Part shown: positions 9,074-17,155 of the stretch, in pieces
How the letters are laid out: the number at the start of each line of letters is the position of its first letter
How positions within the stretch are numbered: position 1 is the stretch's first letter
Origin: a virus
DNA length: 31,213 bases
IMG/VR virus record: IMGVR_UViG_3300044982_000175
Span: 1-31,213 of that record
Strand: one strand, 5' to 3'
Notes under the pieces: generated by a model
Seen by the model: the letters and a program-made list of their open reading frames with translations, nothing else
What the model was told of the DNA's origin: nothing
Database searches by the model: none
Made by a program: the position numbers and the translations under genes

Positions 9074-9724
9074 CTATAACCTATTGAAAGTTGAAAAGGA
9101 TGTTTTTCCACCTAAAGCTATAAAGTAATTAAAAAGATTTGTTTTACCTTTTGTCCATCTCATCTCAGCAGTTCTCATTTTTTCTTGATTCTTAAAACCA
9201 GTTTCTGACTGAAACATATAATAACAAGTTCCATCTATAAGAAGAGGATGAAAAGCTACAGGATAATATAAAGATAAATCATCATTCATGCCAAAAACAA
9301 TAGGTTGCGTATTATAAATAACGCCAACTCCAGATCCATCTTCAATCGTTAATGTCGAAATAGGCCACGTATATAAAATTGAATTAATAATATACCAATG
9401 GGTAGGATTAGCAAGAATCTGTCCTCCCGGATCTTGAGCAAGCACTTTATCATAAGTTGTAGGCTGAAGAACTCGATTTATATCAATCCTATATGCCGAT
9501 CTAACTGAATAAATAGACTGCGTGAAAGGATCACATACACCATCCGTCACATTCAATTTATCAGTAATAAGAGGAATACCAGCATTCACCGTTGCAGTCT
9601 GCGCAAAAAGCTCAAAATGCGCTAAATTGAGGTATCCTAACCAGATTGCTGCATCATCTGCCGTCGGAGAGTCTAAACCCATGCTAAGCTGAGAAGCAAA
9701 GTTAAGAACATCTCCGACTAACAT
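9074..9724 (-). CDS. Probable head-tail adaptor / connector protein (216 aa)
   Basis: The N-terminal half is helical (LVGDVLNFASQLSMGLDSPT and onward) and begins with an L-x-x-A-x-x-x-x-G-x-D-S-P-T-A-D-D-A-A-I-W-L-G pattern like podovirus adaptors that dock under the portal. The rest mixes strands and helices and ends R-T-A-E-M-R-W-T-K-G-K-T-N. Gene order (coat, small head protein, this protein, nozzle) is where the P22 gp4 / T7 gp11-type connector lies. It ends in TAG. The preceding stop is in the same frame, only two codons upstream of its ATG. I could not see the muramidase-like active site that P22 gp4 has. Confidence 0.55.
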   Translation of the reverse strand: MLVGDVLNFASQLSMGLDSPTADDAAIWLGYLNLAHFELFAQTATVNAGIPLITDKLNVTDGVCDPFTQSIYSVRSAYRIDINRVLQPTTYDKVLAQDPGGQILANPTHWYIINSILYTWPISTLTIEDGSGVGVIYNTQPIVFGMNDDLSLYYPVAFHPLLIDGTCYYMFQSETGFKNQEKMRTAEMRWTKGKTNLFNYFIALGGKTSFSTFNRL

Positions 9725-9730
9725 AATACC

Positions 9731-10201
9731 TTATCCTAATGGTAGAAAATTAGGATTTGCTGTATTTCCTAACCGAACACGCAAAAAGATCCAATCAAGA
9801 TTCGCAAGCTGCCCGGGGGCTCCTGCCGCTCCATCAAATATATAAATATTCGATAAATTAAGATTTTCATTATAAATCACGTTATATCCTAATTTTGGAG
9901 TATTAGCTGCAGTTACACCAATAATAGGAGTAGCAAATTGTGTTACAGTTGCTGTGATTAAGCGATACGGCAAACTAATTTCAACATCTAGAATACGTGG
10001 TCCATAAAATTGTGCACATAAACATCCCACTGTAGGATCAGATGCATCGCGGGTTTGGCCTGCTGCTGTTCCAATATCAGCAGCAGCAAAATTACGACGC
10101 ACAACAATTTCGGCTAAATCGTCTCCTACATTTGCAGGCGCAACCGTAAGAACAGCCCCAGTTGTATTACTTATCTGTATTTCTCTTACAACAGCAGTCA
10201 T
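9731..10201 (-). CDS. Small virion-like protein after the coat gene (156 aa)
   Basis: A strong AAAGGAGAA site lies before the ATG. The product is beta-rich and Ala/Thr/Val-rich with no Lys-rich or membrane part. It could be a head decoration or stabilising protein, since such genes often sit directly beside the coat gene. The sequence gives no family. Distinct blocks are E-I-V-V-R-R-N-F-A-A-A-D-I-G-T-A-A-G in the first third and W-I-F-L-R-V-R-L-G-N-T-A-N-P-N near the end. Cotranscribed with coat and adaptor. Confidence 0.5.
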   Translation of the reverse strand: MTAVVREIQISNTTGAVLTVAPANVGDDLAEIVVRRNFAAADIGTAAGQTRDASDPTVGCLCAQFYGPRILDVEISLPYRLITATVTQFATPIIGVTAANTPKLGYNVIYNENLNLSNIYIFDGAAGAPGQLANLDWIFLRVRLGNTANPNFLPLG

Positions 10202-10224
10202 ATCTTTTCTCCTTTATATAATGA

Positions 10225-11349
10225 TTATTGTGGAATACTAACGAAGTGATGAATCAATCCGTTTTCAACCGTAACTGCTGGGTTATTGAAGGAAGGGAAC
10301 CTCAATGACTTTTGTCCACGAATTTCCATCATGGCCATTTCAGCAACCGTATGCATGTTTGAATATTCAATGAAGAACCAAGGAAGCTCTCCCCATGTCA
10401 TCAAGAAAGCTTGAGCTCCCATGAATAGGTTCCATGAAACCGTGATAGTATCATCTGTACTGTTTTGCTGGAAGTTACCAAGCTCAGGACATTCATAAAT
10501 TTCAACGTTATCAATCATACCTTTAAAGAAGGCCCCTTTTAGACCTGAAGGTTGATTAATTGTCGATTCTATCGTTCCTCGAGTGAAGTAACCTGACCAT
10601 GCAGGATCTTGTGTAAGGGCTGTATAAGAAGGTGTATCCATCAAATAAATATATGTGGGAACCCATCCACCTTTTTCCACCGTCAACATTGCCGGAGAAA
10701 TACGCTTTTCAAATTCAAAAGATATACCTCCATAGATAGCATAATCACGGAGTTTACGAATACCAGCCACAGAAAGACCGTCTTGGTTATAGGCTGTCCC
10801 CCCTGTCATGGAATTTATACCTGTTTGGATAAATCCATTTTCTGGATAAGCTTGACCTCCGTATATCACACGAGAAGCCACAGGGCCCGACGCTGCCAAA
10901 TTTGGATAAGCTTGTGTCGTTCCTGACTTAAGAAGTTGATAAACGATATTACGTGTATGAGCATTTATAAGTTTAGGTTTCAATGCATCAAAAACATCAA
11001 CAGGGGTATCAAGTTGCATGAATTGAATTGCTTGAATCTTATCTGCTAAGGATTGAAATTGAACAGTAAGAGTATCACTGTAAAAATCTAAAACTTGTCC
11101 TGTACCTGAAATTTGAGAAAAATTTCCCGTAACAGGATTTTTGTAATCAATTTCTTTGCTGAAAGGAACCGTATAGGTATCACCGCTGCCCATTTTCTTA
11201 TATGCAACCTGAATAGCACTCATGGGATTAGCACCCATATAATGTCTCAAATCTGTAACGAGCAAAACTTCTTCGTAGTATTTAGCACGAACTTCGACGG
11301 GAATTAGATTCTGATCTAAACCAGTGGGTAAAAGGGGATTAAAAGCCAT
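10225..11349 (-). CDS. Major capsid protein (374 aa)
   Basis: I place the start at the ATG of MAFNPLLPTGL because AGAGAGATAGAA precedes it; the longer frame upstream starts at a TTG without a site. The sequence looks like an HK97-fold coat protein of the N4-gp56 / DUF4043-like group: an N-terminal arm, then Y-T-V-P-F-S-K-E, a long helical spine (D-A-L-K-P-K-L-I-N-A-H-T-R-N-I-V-Y-Q-L-L), a central beta domain and a C-terminal strand region around V-S-W-N-L-F-M-G-A-Q-A-F-L-M-T-W-G. A coiled-coil scaffold lies just upstream. A 217-bp leader separates the two genes, an unusual gap in an otherwise tightly packed operon, so extra expression control is likely. Confidence 0.8.
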   Translation of the reverse strand: MAFNPLLPTGLDQNLIPVEVRAKYYEEVLLVTDLRHYMGANPMSAIQVAYKKMGSGDTYTVPFSKEIDYKNPVTGNFSQISGTGQVLDFYSDTLTVQFQSLADKIQAIQFMQLDTPVDVFDALKPKLINAHTRNIVYQLLKSGTTQAYPNLAASGPVASRVIYGGQAYPENGFIQTGINSMTGGTAYNQDGLSVAGIRKLRDYAIYGGISFEFEKRISPAMLTVEKGGWVPTYIYLMDTPSYTALTQDPAWSGYFTRGTIESTINQPSGLKGAFFKGMIDNVEIYECPELGNFQQNSTDDTITVSWNLFMGAQAFLMTWGELPWFFIEYSNMHTVAEMAMMEIRGQKSLRFPSFNNPAVTVENGLIHHFVSIPQ

Positions 11350-11392
11350 TTCTATCTCTCTATGTAAAAAGTTAAAAAAAATGACATTCCAT

Positions 11393-11406
11393 TTGGTAAG
11401 TACCAA
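11393..11406 (-). promoter_or_regulatory. Perfect palindrome in the coat-gene leader
   Basis: TTGGTAAGTACCAA is a perfect 6-bp inverted repeat with a 2-bp centre, 43 bp before the coat ATG. A pairing CATT on either side (with one bulged T) extends it. On the minus strand it is followed after 8 nt by a run of eight T (11371-11384 region). It could act as an operator, an mRNA-stabilising hairpin or a weak terminator. The spacer between stem and T-run argues against an efficient intrinsic terminator. Confidence 0.5.
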
Positions 11407-11526
11407 TGAAAGTCGCTCTATTTTTCTCTTTACATAAAAATAAGGAATGAAATTGAATAGAATTAAGAAGGAAAAGTTATAATAACTGTCTTTTTAAACT
11501 ATTCTTTCGTCTTACTATATAAAGCA

Positions 11527-11570
11527 TTAATGACATACGGTCTCGCATTCGAGGAAAGGCGTGTCATTAA
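11527..11570 (-). promoter_or_regulatory. Long hairpin between scaffold and coat genes
   Basis: TTAATGACA (11527-11535) and TGTCATTAA (11562-11570) are perfect 9-bp inverted repeats. Between them CTCG and CGAG (11542-11545, 11550-11553) form a second stem with a CATT loop. The scaffold stop codon (11567-11569) lies in the outer stem. No T-run follows on the minus strand, so this looks more like an RNA processing, attenuation or stability element that sets the scaffold-to-coat ratio than a full terminator. The rest of the leader (11407-11526) is AT-rich with no clear gene. Confidence 0.55.
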
Positions 11571-12517
11571 CCTTTTGGTATGTATTTCCCGGAGTTCATT
11601 TTCTCAAGTAACTTTCCAGGATTTTTCCAAAGATCTGAATCTGTGCCCGGATTATAATCTCCACTCGATTGAGGAATTCTATAATTCGGCTTCTCATCAT
11701 AATCTTCGTCATACTTCTTCTTCAAATTTAGTATTTCTTTTTCAAGTTTGTCAATTGTTTTTTGACTAGCTGTCAACTTTTCTTCATATTTATCTCTGAA
11801 CTTTTTTAAATTTCCAACTTCTGAATAATCTTTATAAATATCTTCATAATGATCTTTACCAATCTCTAAAGATTTCTTAACAAACAGAACAGGATCTTCT
11901 TCGATCAAATGCTTAATATCATCAAACAGATCATCAATTTCGTCTTGGCTCGATACTGAAAGGAGATGCATCAAGGAATCTTCATAAATATCTAAATTTT
12001 CAGCGTCCCCGTATTTCTTGATATTTTGAATTTCCACATCCCATGTCTTTGCTAGTTTTTCCTTTAAAGGAAGAACAGATTCCGGTTCATCACGAACAAC
12101 TGTCGCATCTAAAAGATCCTTAACAGCATCATCATCCAAAAGGCCTAATTCTTTATATTCATTAAGTTTTCGCTTATAAATGCTTAGCTTTTCTGTAGCT
12201 TCTTTTCCCCATTTACGCGTTTCATTATACTTTTTAGCTTCCTTTTCAGCCTCAGATTTCCAATCGACTCTCTTAATGCTTTTTTCTTCATTTGGTGATT
12301 TTTCTTCCCCATCAGGAATAGATTCCTCTTTTACTTCCGGTACAACAAGAGCACTTTCTTTTACTTGTGTTTCCTTAACAGGCTTTTCAATAGGATTCTG
12401 GTTTTCAGGAGGTGCAGGCACCTTATCAAAGATCTCATTTATTGATCTTTTGCTAAAAATAGCTTCCAAATTAGGTGCATATTCGTTCGCTTTTGAATCA
12501 GTTGACTTATTTTCCAT
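11567..12517 (-). CDS. Capsid scaffolding protein (316 aa)
   Basis: Very rich in Glu, Lys and Asp, without Cys, predicted almost entirely helical, with a long coiled-coil segment near residues 240-275 (KLTASQKTIDKLEKEILNLK). It ends in a short motif G-K-L-L-E-K-M-N-S-G-K-Y-I-P-K-G, where scaffolds usually bind coat. Composition, length and position immediately before the coat gene are classic for a podovirus scaffold that shapes the procapsid and then leaves. No protease domain is visible. AAGGAA precedes the ATG, and the previous gene overlaps by 11 bp. Confidence 0.75.
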   Translation of the reverse strand: MENKSTDSKANEYAPNLEAIFSKRSINEIFDKVPAPPENQNPIEKPVKETQVKESALVVPEVKEESIPDGEEKSPNEEKSIKRVDWKSEAEKEAKKYNETRKWGKEATEKLSIYKRKLNEYKELGLLDDDAVKDLLDATVVRDEPESVLPLKEKLAKTWDVEIQNIKKYGDAENLDIYEDSLMHLLSVSSQDEIDDLFDDIKHLIEEDPVLFVKKSLEIGKDHYEDIYKDYSEVGNLKKFRDKYEEKLTASQKTIDKLEKEILNLKKKYDEDYDEKPNYRIPQSSGDYNPGTDSDLWKNPGKLLEKMNSGKYIPKG

Positions 12518-12686
12518 CTTCTAGATTCCTTTTTCCATTAAGAAAGACTTTTTCTTCAATATACTTCCAATCTTTAATATTCTTTTCCATATCAGTAATT
12601 GAATTACTCAATACAACAAATACGCACGCTATACCAATAAAATTGAAAATACATAAAAATAATGTAAGCGATACCCAAAATATCAT
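12507..12686 (-). CDS. Small membrane protein overlapping the scaffold gene (59 aa)
   Basis: The start is chosen at MIFWVSLTLFLC because GAGGAGAGCG lies upstream. Residues 2-28 form one hydrophobic membrane segment; residues 33-59 are a charged helix (ITDMEKNIKDWKYIEEKVF) ending N-L-E-D-G-K. A single N-terminal span plus an amphipathic helix is the arrangement of many small phage lysis, spanin-like or superinfection-exclusion proteins. Its place inside the capsid operon is unusual. The end overlaps the scaffold start by 11 bp. No family recognised. Confidence 0.55.
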   Translation of the reverse strand: MIFWVSLTLFLCIFNFIGIACVFVVLSNSITDMEKNIKDWKYIEEKVFLNGKRNLEDGK

Positions 12687-12724
12687 TTTTCGCTCTCCTC
12701 TTGGTTTGTAAAAATATAACATAT

Positions 12725-13369
12725 TTATGTTAGTTCTAAGAATTGTCTTCCACATACAAGACAATCAAATGTATTAATTATATTATCACTATTCGCAAAT
12801 AGTGTATCTCCAGCTTCCATATATAAAATAGTAGGGGTCGCACTCATTCCTGCATTATTAATGCATAAATTTACAATTTCCATTTTTCCAAACCCAGGAA
12901 TAGGAACTTGATCGGCAAAATAAGCATTAATCGGCGTCATATATGTCAACTGTACAGTTGAACCCCCTCCTGTGGTACTTGAAGTTGCTGTTCCACCCGC
13001 TACATAAGAGAACGTATTCTCATCTAAAATGGTAATTAAAGCAGTGATATTCAATTGATTAGCTAATATACCACCCGTAGCGGTTGCCCCACTAATCGTT
13101 ACACTCTGACCTTCTGTAAGATTTCCAGTAGGGGTATCCACAATAACAGTAGAGGACGACTCCAATGTAATAAATGGATCTGTCCCCAATGTTATATTAG
13201 ATGTTTCTTCTCTTAGTATTGTTGCATCAAACAATAAAGGGTTACTCGTTGTATTTACAACAATAATAGATAAAATCTCACATACATTATCCGAACCAAA
13301 AATCAACGATGGATTACTTGAAATACCAGTTGTTACGTTAAGGAATGGAATGACATATGGTGTAGGAAT
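12725..13369 (-). CDS. Beta-sandwich virion-like protein with inserted FCCH-like domain; non-canonical start
   Basis: No ATG or GTG lies at the start of this frame. The first TTG (13306) has no ribosome binding site, while the frame continues protein-like (PTPYVIPFLNVTTGISSNPS) up to the TAA that ends the preceding gene. AAGGTGAT just after that TAA would position an ATT codon at 13367-13369 as start; I used it. Readthrough of the TAA is the alternative. The protein has a beta-rich frame split by an inserted Gly/Thr/Ser-rich domain (13156 to 12941), with blocks E-G-Q-S-V-T-I-S-G-A and N-T-F-S-Y-V-A-G-G-T-A, like the FCCH-type domains often found in phage structural proteins. The same domain interrupts the phospholipase at 21509-21727. 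Probably virion-associated; exact role unknown. Confidence 0.55.
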   Translation of the reverse strand: MPTPYVIPFLNVTTGISSNPSLIFGSDNVCEILSIIVVNTTSNPLLFDATILREETSNITLGTDPFITLESSSTVIVDTPTGNLTEGQSVTISGATATGGILANQLNITALITILDENTFSYVAGGTATSSTTGGGSTVQLTYMTPINAYFADQVPIPGFGKMEIVNLCINNAGMSATPTILYMEAGDTLFANSDNIINTFDCLVCGRQFLELT

Positions 13370-13381
13370 GAGATCACCTTT

Positions 13382-13597
13382 TTATTGAGCAGGCAGTTCA
13401 GCCAATATCTTAGCCATAAGCGCATTAATATCTTGAATACGAGCACGCGTTTGCACGACAAGAGCACTTACCTCAGGGGTTTCGGGCCCATTATATGAAA
13501 AAATAGCTAAACAATTCTTAGCCACTTCATCATTCCAATAAACGCTGAGAGTTGCTACATTAATTTTTCCATCTGTGCTTGGTACTATATTTGACAT
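13382..13597 (-). CDS. Small acidic-helical hypothetical protein (71 aa)
   Basis: AAAGGAAA precedes the ATG. Residues 1-40 mix strands (INVATLSVYWNDE); residues 41-71 form an amphipathic helix (QTRARIQDINALMAKILAEL). It is comparable in size and C-terminal pattern to the protein at 14312-14542, whose end is also a Leu/Ala-rich helix with L-N-E-L-L-P-Q-L-I-A-A-L. Both may be small assembly or fibre-associated proteins. It ends in TAA and is in the same frame as the next gene, so suppression of this stop would give a fused protein. No family recognised. Confidence 0.5.
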   Translation of the reverse strand: MSNIVPSTDGKINVATLSVYWNDEVAKNCLAIFSYNGPETPEVSALVVQTRARIQDINALMAKILAELPAQ

Positions 13598-13667
13598 TTT
13601 ATTTCCTTTAATGTGATTTTGATTTCTTAACCTATAATTTTATCTCCAAACAATCAATACATATCTT

Positions 13668-14303
13668 TCATATTAATCCTTGTTGAAGAAAAATAGCATT
13701 TAAAGCTCCTGTATTATTTGAAGAATTTATTTGAATAGCTGAATAACGAGAAGGCCTCATATAATCATCAATTAAATTTGTGGTAGCCCCAGTCATATCT
13801 GTAAGAGGAGTAAATAAAGGAATATTTGACTCAAGAGTATTTTGGATATCGGTTAATGTCGTCACAAATGTATAATTTATGGTATCTGTAACGATTACCT
13901 GAATACCAACCTCAGGACACATGGTATTAAAAGAATGTAAAAACCATGCTGTTCGACCCGTGGTTCCAATTCCCACACTTATATTTGTTACAGGAGCATT
14001 TGAAGAAATTTGATAAACAGAATCAAAGATAAAACCCGTACTTTCTACTGTCGTCGTATTAGGGCCACTCATAGTATAGCTAACATCTACCCCATTAATG
14101 GTTCCTAATATAGTAAAAGAAACAGCGGACGTATCATTATCGGCAGTTAAACTCACAGTCCGCGCATAACCTGGAAAGACAGCAGTTCCACCACTTGCTA
14201 AGGAACCATTAATCAATAAATCTCCCGCTTCACTCAAAGTTTGAATCTGAGAGATTGCTTGAGTTGAAGAAGGTGTCCAATTATAGATAAGAGGATATGC
14301 CAT
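13668..14303 (-). CDS. Beta-rich virion-like hypothetical protein (211 aa)
   Basis: No strong ribosome binding site precedes the ATG, but the upstream gene stops only 9 bp before it, so coupled translation is likely. The product is Thr/Ser/Asn-rich and beta-structured (YARTVSLTADNDTSAVSFTI), with no charged helices until the last 40 residues (T-N-L-I-D-D-Y-M-R-P-S-R-Y-S-A-I-Q-I-N). The composition matches phage structural proteins such as decoration or tail-tube components. Lying between fibre and scaffold genes supports a virion role. Family unknown. Confidence 0.5.
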   Translation of the reverse strand: MAYPLIYNWTPSSTQAISQIQTLSEAGDLLINGSLASGGTAVFPGYARTVSLTADNDTSAVSFTILGTINGVDVSYTMSGPNTTTVESTGFIFDSVYQISSNAPVTNISVGIGTTGRTAWFLHSFNTMCPEVGIQVIVTDTINYTFVTTLTDIQNTLESNIPLFTPLTDMTGATTNLIDDYMRPSRYSAIQINSSNNTGALNAIFLQQGLI

Positions 14304-14311
14304 GCAAATTT

Positions 14312-14542
14312 TTAAGGCTGTGTTGGATATGCATTCAAGGCCGCAATTAATTGCGGCAAAAGCTCATTTAATGATTGAGCAAAAGTCTTTGAATTCTCTA
14401 AATCAGTTAAAAAATCTGGAGTAATATCCCCACTATAGGTAAAAACTTTATTAGCAGACGTAGAAAATCCAACACTATAAATACCATAAGATGCTAAATT
14501 CAATTGAGCTGGTATATTAGGTTGAATAGGTGAGTTTGTCAT
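14312..14542 (-). CDS. Small hypothetical protein (76 aa)
   Basis: The start is set at MTNSPIQPNIPAQ because CGGAGATACTC precedes it. The longer open frame upstream would place the start inside a promoter-like AT-rich gap and encode an implausible Leu/Lys/Tyr leader. The product is neutral, with a short beta part and a helical C-terminus (SLNELLPQLIAALNAYPTQP). It is the first gene after a 93-bp gap carrying a candidate promoter. Possibly a small assembly factor; no family recognised. Confidence 0.5.
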   Translation of the reverse strand: MTNSPIQPNIPAQLNLASYGIYSVGFSTSANKVFTYSGDITPDFLTDLENSKTFAQSLNELLPQLIAALNAYPTQP

Positions 14543-14578
14543 GAGTATCTCCGTATGAGTATATTTTTCTTTACTATA

Positions 14579-14607
14579 AATATAGCAAAGAAGTTTTTTT
14601 AAAACAA
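14579..14607 (-). promoter_or_regulatory. Candidate internal promoter of the late operon
   Basis: On the minus strand TTGTTT (14602-14607) and TATATT (14579-14584) are separated by 17 bp, inside a 93-bp gap that interrupts an otherwise closely packed gene series. It would give a transcript starting shortly before the 76-aa gene and covering the small genes, scaffold and coat. Match to the sigma70 consensus is fair and the region is AT-rich, so chance occurrence cannot be excluded. Confidence 0.4.
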
Positions 14608-14635
14608 GTATAAATTGCATCAATATAATTCTCTA

Positions 14636-15043
14636 TTAAATATTATATACATTCCATTCAATATTTACCGATAAAGTTCCATCGCCCAATAATAAGTTTA
14701 AAAGACCTGTATTTCCTAAGTAAACTGGTTGATTATCTGTAGAAGAAGAATCGAGGCCCGATGTGTTAGATTCATAAAATAAATAATAAACCCATGTATT
14801 TTGAGTGGCTCCTAAAAATGCCGAAGGAACAGGCTGCGCTGGAAACATATTATTCCCATTCATCAAAAGAGCTAAATTACTTGTTAGATTGATATAAGGA
14901 GTTGTGCCATAATTAAGTTCCATAAAGAGAGAATAAGGAATTACAACTGTTCCACTTCCTTGAGCAGCTATAAGTTCAACGGGTGTTGAAATTAGATTAT
15001 GAAGTTGGCTAGATGTTATTGTTTGATTGGTCGTATGTTTCAT
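14636..15043 (-). CDS. Hypothetical virion-like protein (135 aa)
   Basis: Start overlaps the stop of the S74 fibre gene (ATGA). The sequence is Leu/Asn/Thr/Ser-rich with probable strands (GSGTVVIPYSLFMELNYGTT; NTWVYYLFYES) and ends L-S-V-N-I-E-W-N-V-Y-N-I. It looks like a compact beta-sandwich protein. Translational coupling to the fibre suggests a fibre partner or an additional capsid-exposed protein. No family recognised and no catalytic motif. Confidence 0.5.
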   Translation of the reverse strand: MKHTTNQTITSSQLHNLISTPVELIAAQGSGTVVIPYSLFMELNYGTTPYINLTSNLALLMNGNNMFPAQPVPSAFLGATQNTWVYYLFYESNTSGLDSSSTDNQPVYLGNTGLLNLLLGDGTLSVNIEWNVYNI

Positions 15044-16503
15044 CTTATTTTCCTTCTTAAAGTCTCTATTTTTGCATTCAATTCCTTTATAGCATTAATC
15101 AATGCATATGTAAGAGGAGTTGAATCATAAAATCTTAAATCCTCAAATCCTTTTGTTTCCATTTTTGTAATGCACTCTGGTAAAATCTCTTCAATGTCCT
15201 GTGCTATAATTCCAATTCTAATAATTTCCTGATCCTCTTTTTTTAATTTGGAAGCTTCCGAATATTGATAATTAATGGGAGTAATTTGTAGAATTTCATT
15301 AAGACCATGTTTATACTCTGACAAAACATTTTTAATTCGAGCGTCCGAAAAAGATCCCCATGTGCCTCCTCCCGGTTTATCCGCACTGCCTGTTGTCACA
15401 GAAAAAGCTAAATCAGGTGTTCCTGCAATTCCCACTCCTGTCGTATTAATAATAAGTTTTTCTGTGCTCGCTGTACGATCAACTACATCCCATATCCCAG
15501 TACTTGTAGAACGTACCTCATATAATCTTCCACTTGCTGCTGTACAATCAAATTCCATTTTTGCACTATTACTCGAACTCTGGGCACGGAAACACGTATC
15601 CTCATTTGTTACATTTTGAACCCCCCCAATCACATGACATCCTGCAGAAGGCGTAGCTCCCACATTAATACCAATACATCCACTATTACTTGTAGTTCCA
15701 GTTGCTGTTATCCGCATCAATTCATTTGAAGCTGATGAAGAAGTTCCTGCATAAAAAGCATGCCAATTAGTAACGGCAGAAACATTATAAACTAAAGTAT
15801 TATTTTGTATGCCAAACCCATAATATTGATATGAATTGTTTGTTGTCTCATACAAAGTAATAGTTCTATAATTAGTCGCATTTGCAAATTGCAATGCAGA
15901 ATTAGCAGTAGTACCACCAATTGCCGTATTAGAAGAATGAGAAATTATACCAGTCCCATTCGGAGTTAGAACCAAATTACCATTCGTATTGGTGCTTGTA
16001 ATTGTATTGGCTGTAAATCCTAAATTTATTCCTGGAATATTACAGGTGGTAAGAGATGTATTTCCAAGAACAATAGTGTTGCTGGTTCCAACAGTTGCGT
16101 TATATCCAATTGCAGTTGCATTTATTAGATTATTAACGGATACATCTGCCAGCGCTCCCAAAAAAGAACAACTATTATAAGTACTATATGCATGCCCCGC
16201 AGCATATCCAAAAGCTGAGTTATTACTTCCTGTTGTTAAAGAAGTGAAAGCCCCTATTCCCATTCCAGTATTTTTGCTATTTGTAGTACTGTTTAATACT
16301 AAGGAGAGAAAGACTCTAGTCCCTACACCTACATTTCCGTAATAAGTACCACCACTAAAACTATAATCATCAATAAGAGTAGTTGGATTTCCCGGAGAAT
16401 AATAATCAGTACCAGCAATAGCTTGGATTAAAATATTACTTGAAGAGGAATTTTTAACAAGTCCTGTAAAAGATTGAATATTAATTGAATTGCTAATTGT
16501 CAT
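15040..16503 (-). CDS. Trimeric fibre/adhesin-like protein with S74 intramolecular chaperone (487 aa)
   Basis: The N-terminal half has YadA-head-like repeats (N-T-G-M-G-I-G-A-F, N-S-A-F-G-Y-A-A-G, A-T-A-I-G-Y-N-A, N-T-I-V-L-G-N) typical of trimeric beta-roll stalks. The middle is beta-rich. The last 102 residues are the chaperone of endosialidase-type tailspikes (Peptidase_S74): S-D-A-R-I-K (Ser386, Lys391), then I-G-I-I-A-Q-D-I-E-E-I-L-P and a final coiled coil ending K-I-E-T-L-R-R-K-I-R. In that family the domain trimerises the fibre and then cuts itself off just before the Ser, using the Ser/Lys pair; both are present. Its repeats are shared with the 407-aa gene upstream. Confidence 0.8.
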   Translation of the reverse strand: MTISNSINIQSFTGLVKNSSSSNILIQAIAGTDYYSPGNPTTLIDDYSFSGGTYYGNVGVGTRVFLSLVLNSTTNSKNTGMGIGAFTSLTTGSNNSAFGYAAGHAYSTYNSCSFLGALADVSVNNLINATAIGYNATVGTSNTIVLGNTSLTTCNIPGINLGFTANTITSTNTNGNLVLTPNGTGIISHSSNTAIGGTTANSALQFANATNYRTITLYETTNNSYQYYGFGIQNNTLVYNVSAVTNWHAFYAGTSSSASNELMRITATGTTSNSGCIGINVGATPSAGCHVIGGVQNVTNEDTCFRAQSSSNSAKMEFDCTAASGRLYEVRSTSTGIWDVVDRTASTEKLIINTTGVGIAGTPDLAFSVTTGSADKPGGGTWGSFSDARIKNVLSEYKHGLNEILQITPINYQYSEASKLKKEDQEIIRIGIIAQDIEEILPECITKMETKGFEDLRFYDSTPLTYALINAIKELNAKIETLRRKIR

Positions 16504-16515
16504 TTATAATTTCCA

Positions 16516-17145
16516 TTAGTTATATGTAATATTTCCTACAGAACCAATAACAGAAAAACCTGTATTTGCAGTTGTACAAACAAGTTCGACAACATCGAAA
16601 GCATTTGTACTGGCTAAATAACCGCCAGTTCCGGAAGTGGTAGTGACATTTCCAAAATTTATTTGTTGGCTGGCTGCTTGCGCTATCTTCCAGCCGCCGG
16701 CTCCCTTACCAGCTACTATAAACTGACTTCCAAAAGCGGCCGTCGCAGGCAATGTAAGAGTTACAAGGGAAGCATTATCAGCAACATAATTTGTGTTAAC
16801 CGCCATCGTTACAGAAGTTGAAGTTTGATCAACCCAAGCGCCTACGGTACTTGCAATAACAATAGATCCTGTTGTGCTTGTTACAGATATATTTGTACCT
16901 GCCGTAATGGTGGCGGCGGATGGATCACTAGAAGTAGTTCCAATAAGAATCTGTCCCGCACTTAATACGATGGGTGTGACGGCACTTGATCCTTCTCCAA
17001 CCAATATCCCATGGGCAGTTGGAGATGCCACTCCTAGACCACCTTGCGTCGCGCTTAGGGGAAAGGGAGCATTCACAGCGTTATTGGTCCCCCCCACCAA
17101 GCTAGCCTTTATTTGCCCATTTTTTGATTTAATTTCTTCAGTCAT
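16516..17145 (-). CDS. Fibre-like protein, paralogue of the next upstream gene (209 aa)
   Basis: Residues about 28-100 are a Gly/Thr/Ser-rich beta repeat region (G-G-L-G-V-A-S-P-T-A-H-G-I-L-V-G-E-G and A-G-Q-I-L-I-G-T-T) seen in many phage fibre-like proteins. Residues 104-209 form a domain shared with the 280-aa protein at 17156-17998: W-x-x-Q-S/T-T-S, G-G-W-K-x-x-Q, Q-Q-I-x-F-G, S-T-N, V-G-N-I-T-Y-N at the very end. The identical last residues point to a tandem duplication. Likely a virion surface or fibre component; no enzymatic motif. Confidence 0.6.
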   Translation of the reverse strand: MTEEIKSKNGQIKASLVGGTNNAVNAPFPLSATQGGLGVASPTAHGILVGEGSSAVTPIVLSAGQILIGTTSSDPSAATITAGTNISVTSTTGSIVIASTVGAWVDQTSTSVTMAVNTNYVADNASLVTLTLPATAAFGSQFIVAGKGAGGWKIAQAASQQINFGNVTTTSGTGGYLASTNAFDVVELVCTTANTGFSVIGSVGNITYN

Positions 17146-17155
17146 AATATTCTCC

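Noticed and set aside
10609-10926. Antisense frame inside the coat gene
   Set aside because: Shadow of a strongly coding minus-strand gene; no ribosome binding site.
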